A program made the translations under genes and the position numbers. DNA of 64,000 nucleotides. Origin: an uncultured Lachnospiraceae bacterium. Its GTDB lineage: Bacteria; Bacillota; Clostridia; Lachnospirales; Lachnospiraceae. The stretch is taken from contig CAJUTQ010000004.1 of the NCBI GenBank assembly GCA_910589265.1, forward strand, positions 76,179 to 140,178, written 5' to 3'. This document shows, in pieces, positions 62,508 through 64,000 of the stretch. Each line of letters opens with the position of its first letter. The stretch's first letter is position 1. The notes beneath the pieces are model-generated. The model searched no databases and was not told where the DNA came from. It saw nothing but the letters and a program-made list of their open reading frames with translations.

Positions 62508-64000
62508 CGATAGGTAAGCCTTTGATGTTATCTCCGGCTTTTCCCCCGGCTAGCACCGGACATGCGACTTTCACCGCATCCGGCGCCCCATCAAGCATAG
62601 TTTCAGCAGTGATACACACTCACTCTTTCACATTAGCTAAATCAGTTTGTTACGATTTGCATTGACATTTCTGCCAATCCTGCGGCAACACGCAGTTTGT
62701 TTACTTTAGTAATTTGTGCCTTATTCAAATCATACTTCTTTGTCAGTGTAGCGAACTTTATACTGTCTGTTGTTGAGATAAGTTCATATCCGGCAGGTGA
62801 TAAAAGCAACAGATTACGGTAACTGTCTCTGCCATTTTTACATTCATTCGATTTTCTGTAACAAATACAGTGAATCACTTCCAGATGTTCCCCGGTGATT
62901 GCACATTTACCTTCCTGTCCGGCATAGAGAGAGATTCGGTTATCATTGAACTGTACCGTTTCTCCTGTTACCGGGTGGCGCATGAGCCAGAGCATATCTT
63001 CAACATTCAGTTTCAGATTGCTGTGGATTTCCATTCTTCCGTCTGGGGTATATAGGTTGATTTTCCTGCTCTTGCGCATTGGTATTTTAAACTGCACATA
63101 TGCCAAAGGTACTACTGGTGTATCTCCAATCCATCGCATTTGCTTCGATTTTCCATACCGGTTTTTTAAATATTTGTTGTTTAATTCGCCCTGCTTTTTA
63201 TATCCATCTATCCGATGGAGAAAGCGACCATTATTCACATGAGCCATTCGGCTAAAATTCAGATTTATCCTCGTAGCAATGCAATAATAGTTCTGCATAC
63301 CTATGACTTTGGCGTTATATTCGTGAATGTTGCTCTTTATGTCACTTGCTGTCTTGCTGTTTTGAATCTCTATAATTGCTTTTGAGAGTTCTTTCTGCAT
63401 ATGCGACATTGCCTTGTCACAGACATTTGAACTGATTACCCATGTCCTGCGTTTCTTTATCAGCTTCATACGGAACCCCAGAAATTCACTATCTCTTTTC
63501 CTGAGATTTGTGACCTTTGATTTTTCATCTGAAATTTCCAGTTTGAGTCGCTTTAGCAGCCAGTCCTCAACCGCATGGTATGCTCTGTCAGCGTCCTTAC
63601 GGTTTCTGCAAAAGATTTTAAAATCATCTGCATACCGGACTATACGCGTTTCCTTGAGGTTGCTCTTTTTGAGCGCCGTGTAGCTGTTGCACTTTTTCTC
63701 TGCCCCGTTCGGATAATATGTGACCTTACAAGGAGACTTCATATGGTCTGCCATCCCCTCCCACTGTGACGCTATCCACCAGTCCAGTTCGTTCAGGACA
63801 ATGTTGGCTAACAGCGGGGAAAGTATGCCGCCCTGAGGGGTTCCCCTGTCTGGATATAGGATTTCTCCATCTGGCATTTGAATTGGCGCTTTCAGCATTG
63901 CTTTGATTATCTGAATCAGTTTGGTATCCCGTATACCCAGCGTCCATATCTGCTGTAACAGCTTTCTATGATTTACGTTGTCAAAGAAACCCTTTATATC
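62508..64000 (-). mobile_element. group II intron, 3' part (continues beyond window)
   Basis: On the minus strand the reverse-transcriptase gene is followed by a 34-nt domain V (62586-62553) with the expected hairpin GCGCCGGATGCGG...GCATGTCCGGTGC and a GAAA-type loop. A domain VI-like stem follows (AAGCC/GGCTT) with an end near 62508-62511 (CTTACCTAT). The 5' end lies past the right edge. The 3' end is about 16 bp from the last CRISPR repeat. Confidence 0.8.
62642..64000 (-). CDS. ltrA: group II intron reverse transcriptase/maturase (N-terminus beyond window)
   Basis: The visible 452 residues begin within RT domain 2-3 (DIKGFFDNVNHRKLLQQIW), and no stop interrupts them to the right edge. The RT core has GTPQGGILSPLLANI and the catalytic VRYADDFKIFCR. 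The maturase X region is followed by a C-terminal HNH-like zone (GKCAITGEHLEVIHCICYRK, YRNLLLLSPAGYELI) in which the usual paired His are partly replaced. It should serve intron splicing and mobility if the missing N-terminus is intact. Confidence 0.9.
   Translation of the reverse strand, partial: DIKGFFDNVNHRKLLQQIWTLGIRDTKLIQIIKAMLKAPIQMPDGEILYPDRGTPQGGILSPLLANIVLNELDWWIASQWEGMADHMKSPCKVTYYPNGAEKKCNSYTALKKSNLKETRIVRYADDFKIFCRNRKDADRAYHAVEDWLLKRLKLEISDEKSKVTNLRKRDSEFLGFRMKLIKKRRTWVISSNVCDKAMSHMQKELSKAIIEIQNSKTASDIKSNIHEYNAKVIGMQNYYCIATRINLNFSRMAHVNNGRFLHRIDGYKKQGELNNKYLKNRYGKSKQMRWIGDTPVVPLAYVQFKIPMRKSRKINLYTPDGRMEIHSNLKLNVEDMLWLMRHPVTGETVQFNDNRISLYAGQEGKCAITGEHLEVIHCICYRKSNECKNGRDSYRNLLLLSPAGYELISTTDSIKFATLTKKYDLNKAQITKVNKLRVAAGLAEMSMQIVTN

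Noticed and set aside
63726..63947. 73-codon minus-strand frame within the intron
   Set aside because: Out-of-frame shadow of the reverse-transcriptase gene, which continues open to the window edge.

Overview
The window is low-GC Firmicutes DNA that reads like the chromosome of a Lachnospiraceae-type gut Clostridium. The evidence is AT-rich codon use, strong AGGAGG ribosome sites, GTG/TTG starts, and typical clostridial families (DUF368, DUF3810, VanW-like, DUF4397, CoA-disulfide reductase with rhodanese, amidase/NodB fusion). Most of it is ordinary chromosome. Two stretches (about 32.7-35.9 kb and 59.0-64.0 kb) are accessory DNA full of broken genes and mobile-element remains.

Layout. 0-12.5 kb: a partial lipoprotein, a PlsC acyltransferase, then a long minus-strand run. 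In transcription order that run is a REC/HD-GYP/GGDEF regulator, a Cache/GGDEF cyclase, an Smr protein translationally coupled to a large membrane protein, an amidohydrolase, a membrane-anchored GH9-like protein, ddl and murF. 12.7-16.9 kb: a plus-strand cluster of two sugar-type ABC permeases, a HlyD-like adaptor and a MacB-core-like protein, with no ATPase or binding protein nearby. 17.0-20.2 kb: a VanW-like protein and an NfeD-flotillin pair. A divergent XRE regulator faces that pair, and both promoters carry the same palindrome just after the -10. 21-28 kb: DeoR regulator, a Pro/Gly-rich repeat protein with DUF4397, a PH-like membrane protein, DUF368, CoA-disulfide reductase plus rhodanese, and DUF3810. 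28.4-31.2 kb: MarR, a small CxxC membrane protein, a His-rich G3E GTPase and a G3E/DUF1980-like fusion, probably a metal-homeostasis operon. 31.4-32.7 kb: TRIC-type channel and a DUF3783 protein.

32.7-35.9 kb is a decayed island: a truncated gene, an MFS gene with an in-frame stop and a frameshift, an unknown gene cut at its end, a degraded IS200 tnpA, and an internally deleted ISAs1 transposase. 36.0-43.5 kb is a complete peptide-type ABC importer operon. Its DppC-like permease carries a seven-repeat RCC1-like propeller in the extracytoplasmic loop between TM1 and the rest of the permease, and its DppF-like ATPase has about 150 extra residues between Walker A and the Q-loop. This is the most striking object in the window. 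43.8-46.2 kb holds two related Rossmann-domain proteins, the second ending in a methyltransferase. 46.3-51.1 kb: nth, nitroreductase, GNAT, transglutaminase-like and PilZ proteins. 51.2-57.6 kb (minus): amidase fused to a degenerate NodB domain, then an esterase, an FG-GAP-like secreted protein, an OmpR-type regulator, a histidine kinase and an exported protein, the last five closely packed.

58.2-64.0 kb: a coiled-coil protein, then higher-GC remains of a conjugative element (MobC and sigma-like fragments). Next is a BlaI repressor with a clear operator and a BlaR1/M56 gene that lost its zinc motif and frame. A three-repeat relic of a type I-C-like CRISPR array follows, directly abutting a group II intron whose reverse transcriptase runs off the right edge.
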